Shown piece by piece: positions 46,432 to 55,224 of a DNA stretch of 64,000 bases. The stretch spans positions 145,762 to 209,761 of the forward strand of contig NZ_PYLQ01000003.1 in NCBI RefSeq assembly GCF_003024685.1. The letters are read 5' to 3'. This DNA comes from Faecalibacillus intestinalis (GTDB lineage: Bacteria; Bacillota_I; Bacilli_A; Erysipelotrichales; Coprobacillaceae). The notes under the pieces are model-generated. The model saw only the letters and a program-made list of their open reading frames with translations. It made no database searches and was not told the origin of the DNA. The stretch's first letter is position 1; each line of letters opens with the position of its first letter. The translations under genes and the position numbers were made by a program.

Positions 46432-47207
46432 AAAAGTTATTAAGTTTAATGTGTAGTTTATTAATAATTGTTACTTTATGTGGTTGTTCCTCAACTCAAG
46501 ATCAACAAGAAGAAGTAACATTAACACTTGCTGCTGCAGCAAGTTTGGAAAATGTGTTTGAAGATAAACTTATTCCTGAATTTGAAAAAGAAAATCCAAG
46601 TATCAAAGTTCAAGGAGTTTATGATTCAAGTGGTAAATTACAAATTCAAATTGAACAAGGTTTAAAAGTAGATGTTTTCTTTTCAGCAGCAACAAAACAA
46701 ATGGATGCTCTAGTTGATGAAAAATACATCAATAAAAAGGATGTTGTTGATTTATTAGAAAATAAACTTGTTTTAATTACTGGTAAACAAACAACAACAG
46801 AAGTAAAAGATTTTGCTGATATTGCAAAAGCAGAAACAATTGCTATTGGTGATCCTGAAGTTGTACCTGCTGGTCAATATGCAAAAATGGCATTAACTCA
46901 TTTAGGATTATATGATGCTTTAACTTCAAAATATAGTTTAGGGGGAAACGTTACTGAAGTGTTAAACTGGGTTGCTTCTTCTTCAAGTGAAGTAGGTATT
47001 GTTTATTCAACGGATGCTAAAAGCAGTAAAGATGTAAAAGTTCTTGCAACATGTGAAAATAGTTTATTAGATGAACCTGTTATTTACCCAGTTGCAAAAC
47101 TTGCTCAAACAAAACATAGTGATGAAACTGAAAAATTCATAAAATTCATTCAAAAGAAATCTTCTTTAAAACAATTTGAAAATTACGGGTTTACTGTTAA
47201 TAAATAA
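46428..47207 (+). CDS. modA: Molybdate-binding lipoprotein ModA
   Basis: A 259-residue periplasmic-type binding protein anchored as a lipoprotein: hydrophobic signal and lipobox L-C-G-C with the modified Cys at residue 20. The mature part starts LTLAAAASLENVFEDKLIPEF and includes SSGKLQIQIEQG and the GDPEVVPAGQYAKMAL segment, all characteristic of ModA. It captures molybdate (or tungstate) for ModB/ModC. Confidence 0.93.
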   Translation: MKKLLSLMCSLLIIVTLCGCSSTQDQQEEVTLTLAAAASLENVFEDKLIPEFEKENPSIKVQGVYDSSGKLQIQIEQGLKVDVFFSAATKQMDALVDEKYINKKDVVDLLENKLVLITGKQTTTEVKDFADIAKAETIAIGDPEVVPAGQYAKMALTHLGLYDALTSKYSLGGNVTEVLNWVASSSSEVGIVYSTDAKSSKDVKVLATCENSLLDEPVIYPVAKLAQTKHSDETEKFIKFIQKKSSLKQFENYGFTVNK

Positions 47208-47208
47208 T

Positions 47209-48225
47209 ATGAAAGAAATTAAAACAGAAGATGCTATTGGCAGTGTTCTCTGCCATGACATCACAGAAATTGTAAAAGATAAAAGAAAAGGCCCTCGTTT
47301 TAAGAAAGGCCATATTATTAAAGAAGAAGATATTGAAGTATTATTGAATTTAGGAAAAGAACACCTATATGTTTTTGAAAAAGATGAAACAATGATGCAT
47401 GAAAATGATGCAGCTGAAATATTATGTAATCTTTGTTTCAATGAATATATGAAAAAAAGCGCTATTAGTGAAGGAAAGATTGAAATTACAAGTACGATTG
47501 ATGGATTGTTTAAAGTAAATCGAGAAGAACTTTTTAAGGTCAATTCTTTTGGACAAATGATGATTGCGACAAGACAAGGTAATGTACCTGTAAAAAAAGG
47601 GGATAAACTTGCAGGCATGCGTATTATTCCACTTGTTATTGAAAAAGAAAAGATGCAACAAATCCAAGAAATAGTTCAAAAACCTATTTTAAAAATCATG
47701 CCTTATCAAATAAAAACAGCAGGAATTATTACCACAGGTTCAGAGGTTTATAAAGGGAGAATTAAAGATACATTTACGCCAGTCATCGTAGAAAAATTAA
47801 AAGAATACGGGGTAGAAGTTACTTACCATAGTTTATCATTAGATGATCATGAAATGACAACTAGTAAAATCAATGAAGCCTTAAAACAAGGAGTGGATCT
47901 TGTTTTATGCACAGGAGGAATGTCTGTTGATCCTGATGATAAAACGCCACTGGCGATAAAAAATACAGGTGCAAAAATTATAAGCTATGGGGCACCTGTT
48001 CTTCCTGGAGCAATGTTTTTATTAAGTTATAAAGGAGATGTTCCAATTGTGGGATTACCAGGATGTGTCATGTATTCACGTCGAACAATTTTTGATGTTG
48101 TTTTACCAAGACTTCTTGCTAAAGATTTAATTACCAGTGATGAACTTGCCTTGCTTGGTGAAGGAGGACTTTGTTTAAATTGTCCTATTTGCACTTTTCC
48201 AAATTGTGGACTTTCAAAAGGATAA
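47209..48225 (+). CDS. MoeA/MogA-like molybdopterin-binding protein with Cys-rich tail
   Basis: A 338-residue protein, shorter than canonical MoeA (about 400). The first half contains IGSVLCHDITEIV and FKKGHIIKEEDIEVLLNLGKE, MoeA-like; the central domain has TTGSEVYKGRI and CTGGMSVDPDD, the molybdopterin-binding fold. It ends with an unusual tail CLNCPICTFPNCG (C-x2-C-x2-C-x4-C, about residues 323-334) not found in ordinary MoeA. In this selenium operon it is likely the insertion enzyme for the labile-selenium cofactor. The start at 47209 was chosen because it follows modA closely. Confidence 0.85.
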   Translation: MKEIKTEDAIGSVLCHDITEIVKDKRKGPRFKKGHIIKEEDIEVLLNLGKEHLYVFEKDETMMHENDAAEILCNLCFNEYMKKSAISEGKIEITSTIDGLFKVNREELFKVNSFGQMMIATRQGNVPVKKGDKLAGMRIIPLVIEKEKMQQIQEIVQKPILKIMPYQIKTAGIITTGSEVYKGRIKDTFTPVIVEKLKEYGVEVTYHSLSLDDHEMTTSKINEALKQGVDLVLCTGGMSVDPDDKTPLAIKNTGAKIISYGAPVLPGAMFLLSYKGDVPIVGLPGCVMYSRRTIFDVVLPRLLAKDLITSDELALLGEGGLCLNCPICTFPNCGLSKG

Positions 48226-48227
48226 AA

Positions 48228-48578
48228 ATGACTTATAAAAATCCACAGAAATTTGATTTAAAGATTCGTCTTTATAACCAAGAAAAAAGCTTTGGTAAAG
48301 GTGTTTATGAACTGATGAAAAAAACACAAAGTTTTGGTTCCTTAACAGGAGCTTACAAAGCTATGAAAATGTCAAATTCAAAGGCATGGAAAATTTTAAA
48401 AAGAGCGGAAGAGGATTTAGACATGCCTCTTATTGAACGTATTAGTGGTGGTAAAGATGGTGGTGGTAGTAAACTTACTCAAGAAGGCGAAGAATTGTTA
48501 GAAAAGTATGAAAAATTTATTCAAGAAATGAATGAATATGCAGGTGCTCGGTTTAAGGAGATTTTTGAAGATGAATAA
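48228..48578 (+). CDS. ModE-type winged-helix regulator
   Basis: A 116-residue protein with the ModE/LysR-like wHTH: a central GAYKAMKMSNSKAWKILKRAEEDL recognition region and the GGKDGGGSKLTQEGEELL wing and helix. The molybdate-binding Mop domains of full ModE are absent. It starts two bases after the MoeA-like stop. Inside the Mo/Se operon, it is the best candidate to bind the palindrome before moaA. How it senses molybdenum status without Mop domains is unclear. Confidence 0.85.
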   Translation: MTYKNPQKFDLKIRLYNQEKSFGKGVYELMKKTQSFGSLTGAYKAMKMSNSKAWKILKRAEEDLDMPLIERISGGKDGGGSKLTQEGEELLEKYEKFIQEMNEYAGARFKEIFEDE

Positions 48579-48801
48579 ACAGGAATATTTAATTATTACT
48601 TTTCATTCATTAGATGATGCAATGGATTTAGATGCTAAACAAACATCTTCTATGAAAGGACGCTTAATTCCTAAACCATCTGTTATTGATGCAGGATGTG
48701 GCATGTGTTTTTCTTGTCAAAATAAAGAAATGGAAAAGTGGAAGATTTTTCTTGAAGAAAATCAAATTCATTATGAAAAAATAGTAAAGGTTGTGTTTTA
48801 A
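48571..48801 (+). CDS. DUF3343 putative Se/S carrier protein
   Basis: A 76-residue DUF3343 protein: YLIITFHSLDDAMDLDAK at the N-terminus, PKPSVIDAGCGMCFSC with a cysteine trio (about residues 42-48) and a basic C-terminus. Proteins of this family accompany selenium-dependent molybdenum hydroxylases and are suggested to pass selenium or sulfur between proteins. The start at 48571 lies inside the end of the ModE-like gene after AGGAGA. Directly followed by selD. Confidence 0.85.
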   Translation: MNKQEYLIITFHSLDDAMDLDAKQTSSMKGRLIPKPSVIDAGCGMCFSCQNKEMEKWKIFLEENQIHYEKIVKVVF

Positions 48802-49821
48802 ATGAAAGAAAAACTTTATTGTAAAAGTGGTGGCTGTAGTGCTAAATTAGGCGCTAAAAAATTAACTCATATTTTAGAAAAAATCGATAAATATCCCAAT
48901 TCTAATTTACTTGTTGGCTTTGATAGTCATGATGATGCCTCTGTTTATCAAGTAAATGAACATCAAGCCATTGTTTCAACACTTGATTTCTTTCCACCAA
49001 TGGTAGAAGATCCTTATTTATTTGGACAAATTGCAGCAACGAATGCTTTAAGTGATGTTTATGCTATGGGTGGAACTCCTTTGACAGCTTTAAATATTGT
49101 TTGTTTTAACGATCAAGATGATTTAAATATTTTAGGAAAAATCATTGAAGGTGGAAATGATAAACTAAAAGAAGCAAAAGTTGTTTTATCAGGAGGACAT
49201 TCCATCAAAGATGAATCAACAAAATATGGCTTAAGTGTTACAGGAATAGTAGATCCAAATAAAATGATTCAAAATAATGGCGTACAAGTGGGAGATACAT
49301 TAATTCTTACTAAAAAACTAGGAGTAGGTTTGGCATTAAATGCTTATCGTTTAAATGATGCGCGTCAAGAAATACTTGATGAGGTTTTTAAGAGTATGAC
49401 AACACTTAATAAATATGCATTCGATGTTTTAAACAAATATTCACTTCATGCTTTAACAGATGTCACAGGTTTTGGTTTACTTGTTCATTTAGATGAAATG
49501 CTAGATGAAAAGGCAAGTGCATTTTTAAACAAGGAAAGTATTCCCTATTTTAAGGATTGCCCTTATTATGTTAATGAATTTTATTTAAGTGGAGGCGGAC
49601 AGCATAATCGTAATGCTATGAAAAATAAAGTTTGTTTTGACGAGGAAAACTTTGTTTTAGAAGAAATTCTTTATGATCCACAAACAAGTGGAGGACTTCT
49701 TGCCAGTGTTGCAAGTAAAGATATAGAAAATATTTTAAATGATTTTAACCAAGCAGGACTTGCTTGTTATGTGATTGGTAAAATTGTTGAAAAAGATCAA
49801 TTTAATATTTATGTACGTTAG
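48802..49821 (+). CDS. selD: Selenophosphate synthetase SelD
   Basis: A 339-residue SelD that makes selenophosphate from selenide and ATP. The N-terminal active site reads GGCSAK, keeping the catalytic Cys and the Lys three residues later, while the second Cys of the E. coli GCGCK motif is Ala. Downstream features include GFDSHDDASVYQ, ATNALSDVYAMGG and DPQTSGGLL, the family glycine and metal motifs. No UGA occurs in frame. With no selA/selB nearby, it most likely supplies selenium to the hydroxylase cofactor. Confidence 0.96.
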   Translation: MKEKLYCKSGGCSAKLGAKKLTHILEKIDKYPNSNLLVGFDSHDDASVYQVNEHQAIVSTLDFFPPMVEDPYLFGQIAATNALSDVYAMGGTPLTALNIVCFNDQDDLNILGKIIEGGNDKLKEAKVVLSGGHSIKDESTKYGLSVTGIVDPNKMIQNNGVQVGDTLILTKKLGVGLALNAYRLNDARQEILDEVFKSMTTLNKYAFDVLNKYSLHALTDVTGFGLLVHLDEMLDEKASAFLNKESIPYFKDCPYYVNEFYLSGGGQHNRNAMKNKVCFDEENFVLEEILYDPQTSGGLLASVASKDIENILNDFNQAGLACYVIGKIVEKDQFNIYVR

Positions 49822-49830
49822 GAGATTATT

Positions 49831-50400
49831 ATGGAAATTTTAGATGCTCGAGGACTTGAATGTCCATTACCAGTTGTTAAAACAAAGGAATTATTAAAAG
49901 AAATTGATAAAGTAAAAGTACTTGTTGATAATGAGATTGCGATTGAAAATTTAACAAAATTTGCAGGAGTAAGACATTATCAAATTGTTACAGGTGATGA
50001 CGGAGATGCTTTTTATGCAATTATTGCTAAAGAAGGTATTGATGAAGAATTAGATTTTAATGAAAAAAGTGGAGATGTTGTTGTTATTTCAAGTGAAACA
50101 ATGGGAAATAATGAAGAACTTGGTGCTATTTTAATGAAATCATTTATTTTTGCACTTACAAAACAAGATCAGTTACCTAAAGGAATGATTTTTTATAATG
50201 AAGGTATTTTTCTTACTACAAATGAGGGAGATATTTTAAATGATTTAAAATATCTTGAAAGTCAAGGTGTTGATATTGTAAGTTGTGGAACATGTCTCGA
50301 TTTCTTTAAACGTAAAGAGTTATTACAAGTAGGAACTGTTACAAATATGTATGATATTGTTGAAAGAATGGAGAAGGCTGAAAAAATTATTAAGCCATAA
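49831..50400 (+). CDS. yedF: Selenium metabolism protein YedF
   Basis: A 189-residue protein: an N-terminal TusA/SirA domain (LDARGLECPLPVVKTKELL, CPxP at residues 11-14) and a C-terminal DsrE-like domain with VSCGTCLDFF. This two-domain YedF type is linked to selenium-dependent molybdenum hydroxylases and thought to deliver selenium or sulfur as a persulfide-type carrier. GGAGATTATT precedes the ATG. Confidence 0.92.
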   Translation: MEILDARGLECPLPVVKTKELLKEIDKVKVLVDNEIAIENLTKFAGVRHYQIVTGDDGDAFYAIIAKEGIDEELDFNEKSGDVVVISSETMGNNEELGAILMKSFIFALTKQDQLPKGMIFYNEGIFLTTNEGDILNDLKYLESQGVDIVSCGTCLDFFKRKELLQVGTVTNMYDIVERMEKAEKIIKP

Positions 50401-50407
50401 AAGATAA

Positions 50408-51217
50408 ATGAAAGATTTAGTTATTGTAAGAGGTGGTGGCGATATTGCTACAGGGACCATTTATAAACTTTTTAAATGTGGATTTAAAGTCTTGATTTTA
50501 GAAATTGAAAAACCTAGTGCCATCCGAAGAAATGTTGCTTTTTGTGAAGCTATTTACGATACGCAAAAACAAGTAGAAGACGTCACTTGTTATCTAGCAC
50601 ATGACTATAATGAAGCAAAACAATTTTTAACGGAAAATAAAGTGACGTTATTGATTGATCCAGAGGCTAAAGCCATTGATTATTTCAAGCCAGAGGTTGT
50701 TGTTGATGCCATTCTTGCCAAAAAGAATTTAGGAACAACAAAAGAGATGGCTCCAATTACCATTGCTTTAGGTCCGGGATTTATGGCAGGTAAAGATGTT
50801 GATGTTGTTATTGAAACGATGCGAGGGCATAAACTTGGAAGAACGATTTATCAAGGAACTGCTTTAAAAAATACAGGTGTACCAGGAGTCATTAAAGGCT
50901 ATGGAAAAGAACGTGTTATCCATTCTCCTAATGCAGGAACTGTAAAATATGTAAGGCATTTAACGGATATTGTTAAAAAAGGTGAAGTGATTGCTTACGT
51001 TGATCAAACACCGATTTATGCGACAATGGATGGATTACTTCGTGGCTTAATTAAAGAAGGTTTTGTAGTCACTCAAGGTTTTAAAATGGCAGATATTGAT
51101 CCACGTGAAGATGAATATGAAAATTGTTTTACTATTTCTGATAAAGCACGCTGCATTGCTGGTGGAGTCATTGAGGCTATCTTTTATTTAAAAGGACATA
51201 GAAATGATTTATCTTGA
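50408..51217 (+). CDS. yqeB: YqeB / EF2563-family selenium-dependent hydroxylase accessory protein
   Basis: A 269-residue protein with RGGGDIATGTIYKLFKCGF (Rossmann-like glycine motif) near the N-terminus and the GPGFMAGKDVDVVIET segment typical of YqeB/EF2563. The family is found only with selenium-dependent molybdenum hydroxylases, where it is proposed to act in cofactor maturation. The 3' end overlaps the next gene by 14 bases. Confidence 0.92.
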   Translation: MKDLVIVRGGGDIATGTIYKLFKCGFKVLILEIEKPSAIRRNVAFCEAIYDTQKQVEDVTCYLAHDYNEAKQFLTENKVTLLIDPEAKAIDYFKPEVVVDAILAKKNLGTTKEMAPITIALGPGFMAGKDVDVVIETMRGHKLGRTIYQGTALKNTGVPGVIKGYGKERVIHSPNAGTVKYVRHLTDIVKKGEVIAYVDQTPIYATMDGLLRGLIKEGFVVTQGFKMADIDPREDEYENCFTISDKARCIAGGVIEAIFYLKGHRNDLS

Positions 51218-52328
51218 TCAAGCAGCAACCAGTTTTCCTAAAATTAAAGAAGTTCAAGATGCAGTAATTGATTGTATGAATCATTGTACCAATGCGAATC
51301 GTTCTACCAGTACGACAAGTTTAAATGCGAGTCGTTTGATTTATCAAACACGCAAACTTATTAAAGAATATTTTCATGTACCTCAAGATGGATGCGTGGT
51401 CTTAAATAGTGGAAATACAGAAAGTCTCAATACATGTATTAAAGGTATTCTCAAAAAAGGTGATCACGTGATTACGACCTACGCTGAACATAACAGTGTT
51501 TTAAGACCGCTTTATCAATTAGAAAAAGCAAATATTATTACCTTATCTATTACCTCACCTACAGTAGAGGGTATTAAAAAAAATCTTCAAAAAAATACAA
51601 AAATGATTATTGTAACACATAGTTCCAATGTGACGGGTGAAATTTATCCAATTGCTGAAATTGGAAAGTTAGCACACGAGCATGGTATTTTAATGATGAG
51701 TGATATTGCCCAAAGTGCGGGACATCTTCTCATTGATATGGAAAAGATGAATTTAGATATTTTATGTTTTAGTGGTCATAAAGGGTTGCTTGGAAATAGT
51801 GGAGTTGGTGGTTTTTGTTTGGCTCAATCTATAGAAGTAGAACCTTTAATAAGTGGTGGAACAGGAATGGACTCTTTTAATCATTTTCAAAGTGGTTACT
51901 ACCCTGAACATGTTGAAGCGGGGACACGTAATATAACAGGAATTGCTTCTTTAAAGGCAGGTGTTTTTTATTTAATGAAATATCAAGATGAAAAATCAAA
52001 ATACACAAATGAATTAGTTGAACTTTTATATGATGGTTTAAAAAATATTCCACAAGTTGTTTTGTATGGCGATTTTAAAGAAAGAACACCAATTCTTGCA
52101 TTTAATATACAAGGAATGGATAGTTTTCAAGCGGCCGATCTTTTAAATAATAAATATGATATTGCAATTCGTTGCGGTACTCATTGTGCACCTTTGATGC
52201 ATCAACATCTCAATACAGTGAAAAGTGGAATCGTAAGAGTATCACTTTCATTTATGAATACAAAAGAAGAAATACAATTTTTCATCAAAGCAATTAAAGA
52301 AATTAGTGAGGGTAATTATGATAATTAG
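51204..52328 (+). CDS. Cysteine desulfurase-like PLP enzyme of the Se-hydroxylase cluster
   Basis: A 374-residue class V aminotransferase-fold enzyme. YLDQAATSFPKI opens the protein, the PLP lysine is in SGHKGLLG, and the reactive Cys is in RCGTHCAP. This is the cysteine desulfurase subfamily associated with selenium-dependent molybdenum hydroxylases; it may release selenium or sulfur for the cofactor (selenocysteine lyase or desulfurase activity is not decided by sequence). Overlaps yqeB and yqeC. Confidence 0.9.
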   Translation: MIYLDQAATSFPKIKEVQDAVIDCMNHCTNANRSTSTTSLNASRLIYQTRKLIKEYFHVPQDGCVVLNSGNTESLNTCIKGILKKGDHVITTYAEHNSVLRPLYQLEKANIITLSITSPTVEGIKKNLQKNTKMIIVTHSSNVTGEIYPIAEIGKLAHEHGILMMSDIAQSAGHLLIDMEKMNLDILCFSGHKGLLGNSGVGGFCLAQSIEVEPLISGGTGMDSFNHFQSGYYPEHVEAGTRNITGIASLKAGVFYLMKYQDEKSKYTNELVELLYDGLKNIPQVVLYGDFKERTPILAFNIQGMDSFQAADLLNNKYDIAIRCGTHCAPLMHQHLNTVKSGIVRVSLSFMNTKEEIQFFIKAIKEISEGNYDN

Positions 52329-53703
52329 TGTTATTGGTTCAGGTGGAAAGACAACAAAAATAAAACAGTTAAAAGATCAATACTTAAAAGAAGGTAAGAC
52401 TGTTTTAATGACAACTTCTACTCATATGAAAATTGAAGAAAATACACTAGTCGATCCGAGTTATGAAGAAATTATAAATGAAATTAAAAAGCATGGTTAC
52501 GTACATGCAGGTAGTAAAGCCAAAAATCAAAAAATTAAAGCTTTAGATGATGAAGTGTTAGAAAGATTAAAAAAAGAAATAGATGTAATTTTAATTGAAG
52601 CTGATGGTTCTCATGGATTACCTTTAAAATATCCAAGAAATAATGAACCTGTTGTAGACAAAGATAGTAATGAAATTATTTTAATTACTTCTTTAAAGGG
52701 ACTTGGGAAACCTGTTCAAGATGTTGTTCATGGTTATCAAGAAATGAAAGTTGATGGAAATCAAAGAGTAGATAGTCTTTTTATTCAACAACTTATCAAC
52801 ATCTATTTAGAAAAAATTAAAAAATATAATGTTCCTATTAAAATTCAAGTAAACGGAGCAAGTTCACTTTATGAAAAAGCACTAGCTTCGTTATTAGAAA
52901 ATCAAAAGGAAGTAACACTTATTAATGAAGAATGGTTTTTGCCACAACCGAAACTTGTTATTTTGGGTGCAGGACATGTGAGCCAATATGTAAGTAAACT
53001 TGCTTCTATGTTGGATTTCTATACGATTGTTATTGATGAAAGAAAAGAATTTGCATGTAAAGAATTATTTCCAGAAGCAAATGAAATTCATTGTGTTTCT
53101 TTTGATAAAGCTGATTCCTATTTTCCTAAGGAAGCAAATACATGTTATGTCATTGTGACAAGAGGACATAAAGATGATCGTTTGTGTTTAAAAAAGACAC
53201 TTTTTCGACAAAGTCTTTATGTAGGAATGATTGGAAGCAAGAAGAAAGTTAGACAAACCTATGATGCTTTATTAGAAGAAGGGTATCAACAAGTTGAACT
53301 TGATAAAGTACATGCCCCTATTGGACTTTCAATAAAAGCGATAACTCCTGCAGAGATTGCTGTCAGTATCATGTCTGAAATTATAGCTATTAAAAATGAA
53401 CATCAATATTCAAGCATGACAAGTGACTTATTAGAAGTACAAGGTGATGGTGTTTTATGTATTATTATCGATAAAAAAGGATCAACACCACGTACAGTTG
53501 GTAGTATGATGTTTATAAATGAAAAAGGAATTATTGGTTCTATTGGTGGGGGAAGAGAAGAATATCAAGCTATTTTAGATGCTAAGAATTGTCATGAGGT
53601 AATGATGAAACATTATGAATTAAATAATAGCGAAAGTGCTAATTTAGGAATGATTTGTGGAGGAAGTAATGATGTGTTATTTCTTCCTATAAAGCAGCAT
53701 TAG
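52318..53703 (+). CDS. yqeC: YqeC-XdhC fusion (Se-hydroxylase cofactor maturation)
   Basis: A 461-residue fusion. Residues about 1-205 are YqeC (SVIGSGGKTTKI P-loop near the start, ILIEADGSHGLPLK). About 210-360 is the XdhC Rossmann domain (PKLVILGAGHVSQY, TRGHKDDRLCL, GMIGSKKKV, PIGLSIKAITPAEIAVSI). About 375-461 is the XdhC/CoxI N-terminal-type domain (KKGSTPRTVGSMMF, IGSIGGG). In free-standing XdhC the CoxI part precedes the Rossmann part; here the order is reversed. XdhC proteins bind Moco and promote its sulfuration. The ATG overlaps the previous gene. Confidence 0.88.
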   Translation: MIISVIGSGGKTTKIKQLKDQYLKEGKTVLMTTSTHMKIEENTLVDPSYEEIINEIKKHGYVHAGSKAKNQKIKALDDEVLERLKKEIDVILIEADGSHGLPLKYPRNNEPVVDKDSNEIILITSLKGLGKPVQDVVHGYQEMKVDGNQRVDSLFIQQLINIYLEKIKKYNVPIKIQVNGASSLYEKALASLLENQKEVTLINEEWFLPQPKLVILGAGHVSQYVSKLASMLDFYTIVIDERKEFACKELFPEANEIHCVSFDKADSYFPKEANTCYVIVTRGHKDDRLCLKKTLFRQSLYVGMIGSKKKVRQTYDALLEEGYQQVELDKVHAPIGLSIKAITPAEIAVSIMSEIIAIKNEHQYSSMTSDLLEVQGDGVLCIIIDKKGSTPRTVGSMMFINEKGIIGSIGGGREEYQAILDAKNCHEVMMKHYELNNSESANLGMICGGSNDVLFLPIKQH

Positions 53704-53714
53704 CTGCTTTTTTT
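53691..53714 (+). terminator. Terminator of the Mo/Se operon
   Basis: AAAGCAGC-ATTA-GCTGCTTT hairpin with T tract; it overlaps the last codons and stop of yqeC-xdhC. Confidence 0.88.
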
Positions 53715-53744
53715 ATGTCTATAAATCTATTTTTTTGTATTATC

Positions 53745-53773
53745 TTGATGAAAAAATAGAGTTATGCTACAAT
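53745..53773 (+). promoter_or_regulatory. Promoter of the permease-xdh operon
   Basis: -35 TTGATG (53745-53750), 17-base spacer, extended -10 TGC-TACAAT (hexamer 53768-53773). No purine riboswitch is visible between it and the start codon. Confidence 0.7.
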
Positions 53774-53816
53774 TTTCTTGTTTTTAGAAGGTTAATTTAA
53801 ATATGAGGGAGAGAAT

Positions 53817-55211
53817 ATGGAGAAAAAAGAGTATACAAGTCCTTATGATTTTGAAGGGAAAATTCCTTTAAAACAGGCAATTATTTTAGGTTTACAACAC
53901 GTTCTAGCAATGTTCGTTGGTAACTTAACACCCGTACTTATTATTACGGGAGCTTGTGCTGCAACGCATGATGCAGATGTATTTGCTGCAATTCAAGTTT
54001 CACTTTTACAAAATGCAATGCTTATTGCCGGTGTCGTTACTTTAGTGCAATTATTTTCAATAGGTCCTATTGGTGGGAAAGTCCCAATTATCATGGGAAC
54101 AAGTTCAGGATTTATTGGCGTTTTCCAAAGTGTAGCTCATGTTATGGGTGGTGGTGTTTTAGGTTATGGTGCCATTATGGGAGCAAGTATTATTGGTGGT
54201 TTATTTGAAACGGTTTTAGGTTTTCTTTTAAAACCATTACGTCGTTTCTTTCCATCTGTTGTTACAGGAACAGTTGTTTTATCGATTGGTTTATCTTTAA
54301 TTGGTGTTGGTGTTGCTTCTTTCGGGGGAGGAAGTAGTGCTAAAGATTATGGATCTGTAGAAAATCTTTTAATTGGTTTATTTGTTTTAGTTGTTATTTT
54401 AGCTTTTAAACATGGTACAAAAGGAATGCTAAGTAATTCGGCTGTTTTAATTGGAATTGTTTGTGGTTATGTTTTATGTATGATTTTACCATTGTTTATT
54501 TCAACAACAGGTGTTGCCAGTGATGGAACAGAGTTTGTTAAATCATGGGTTTTAAATTGGGATAAGGTGGCTCAAGCAAAATGGTTTGCTTTACCAAAAC
54601 TCATGCCAGTAAAACCGGTTTTTGATTTAAGAGCAATCCTACCAGTTTTAATTATGTTTGTTGTTACAGCTGTTGAAACAGTTGGTGATATTTCTGGTGT
54701 TATGGAAGGTGGAATGTCAAGAGAAGCTACAGACCAAGAATTATCAGGTGGTGTTATCTGTGATGGTATTGGTTCATCTATTGCTGCTTTATTTGGTGTT
54801 TTACCAAATACATCTTTTTCACAAAATGTTGGGTTAGTAACAATGACTAAAATTGTCAATCGTTTTGCTTTAGCGTGTGGTGCGATTTTCCTAATTATTT
54901 GTGGGTTATTTCCTAAATTGGCGGCACTTGTTTCAATTATGCCTCAATCAGTATTAGGTGGAGCAGCAGTCATCATGTTTTCATCGATTGTTATGTCTGG
55001 TGTTCAATTGATTACCAAAGAACCCCTTACTGCTCGTTCAATGACAATTGTCTCAGTTGCTTTAGGATTAGGTTATGGTATAGGTGCAAATAGTGCAATT
55101 TTAGTGCAACTTCCACAAGCTATTCAAATGATTTGTGGAGAATCAGGAATTGTACCTGCTGCTTTTGTAGCAATTATTTTAAATATTTTATTACCAAAAG
55201 AAAAACAATAA
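53817..55211 (+). CDS. Xanthine/uracil-type nucleobase permease
   Basis: A 464-residue NCS2-family permease with about 12-14 transmembrane segments. GLQHVLAMFVGNLTPVLII at the N-terminus, the PIIMGTSSGFIG segment and the NTSFSQNVGLVTMTK motif are typical of xanthine/uric acid transporters. It heads the operon of the molybdenum hydroxylase, so it most likely imports xanthine or hypoxanthine for it. Confidence 0.92.
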   Translation: MEKKEYTSPYDFEGKIPLKQAIILGLQHVLAMFVGNLTPVLIITGACAATHDADVFAAIQVSLLQNAMLIAGVVTLVQLFSIGPIGGKVPIIMGTSSGFIGVFQSVAHVMGGGVLGYGAIMGASIIGGLFETVLGFLLKPLRRFFPSVVTGTVVLSIGLSLIGVGVASFGGGSSAKDYGSVENLLIGLFVLVVILAFKHGTKGMLSNSAVLIGIVCGYVLCMILPLFISTTGVASDGTEFVKSWVLNWDKVAQAKWFALPKLMPVKPVFDLRAILPVLIMFVVTAVETVGDISGVMEGGMSREATDQELSGGVICDGIGSSIAALFGVLPNTSFSQNVGLVTMTKIVNRFALACGAIFLIICGLFPKLAALVSIMPQSVLGGAAVIMFSSIVMSGVQLITKEPLTARSMTIVSVALGLGYGIGANSAILVQLPQAIQMICGESGIVPAAFVAIILNILLPKEKQ

Positions 55212-55224
55212 AGGAGGGCTTTCT

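Noticed and set aside
53715..53816. Purine riboswitch before the nucleobase permease
   Set aside because: The leader after the promoter is about 40 bases and contains no aptamer core.
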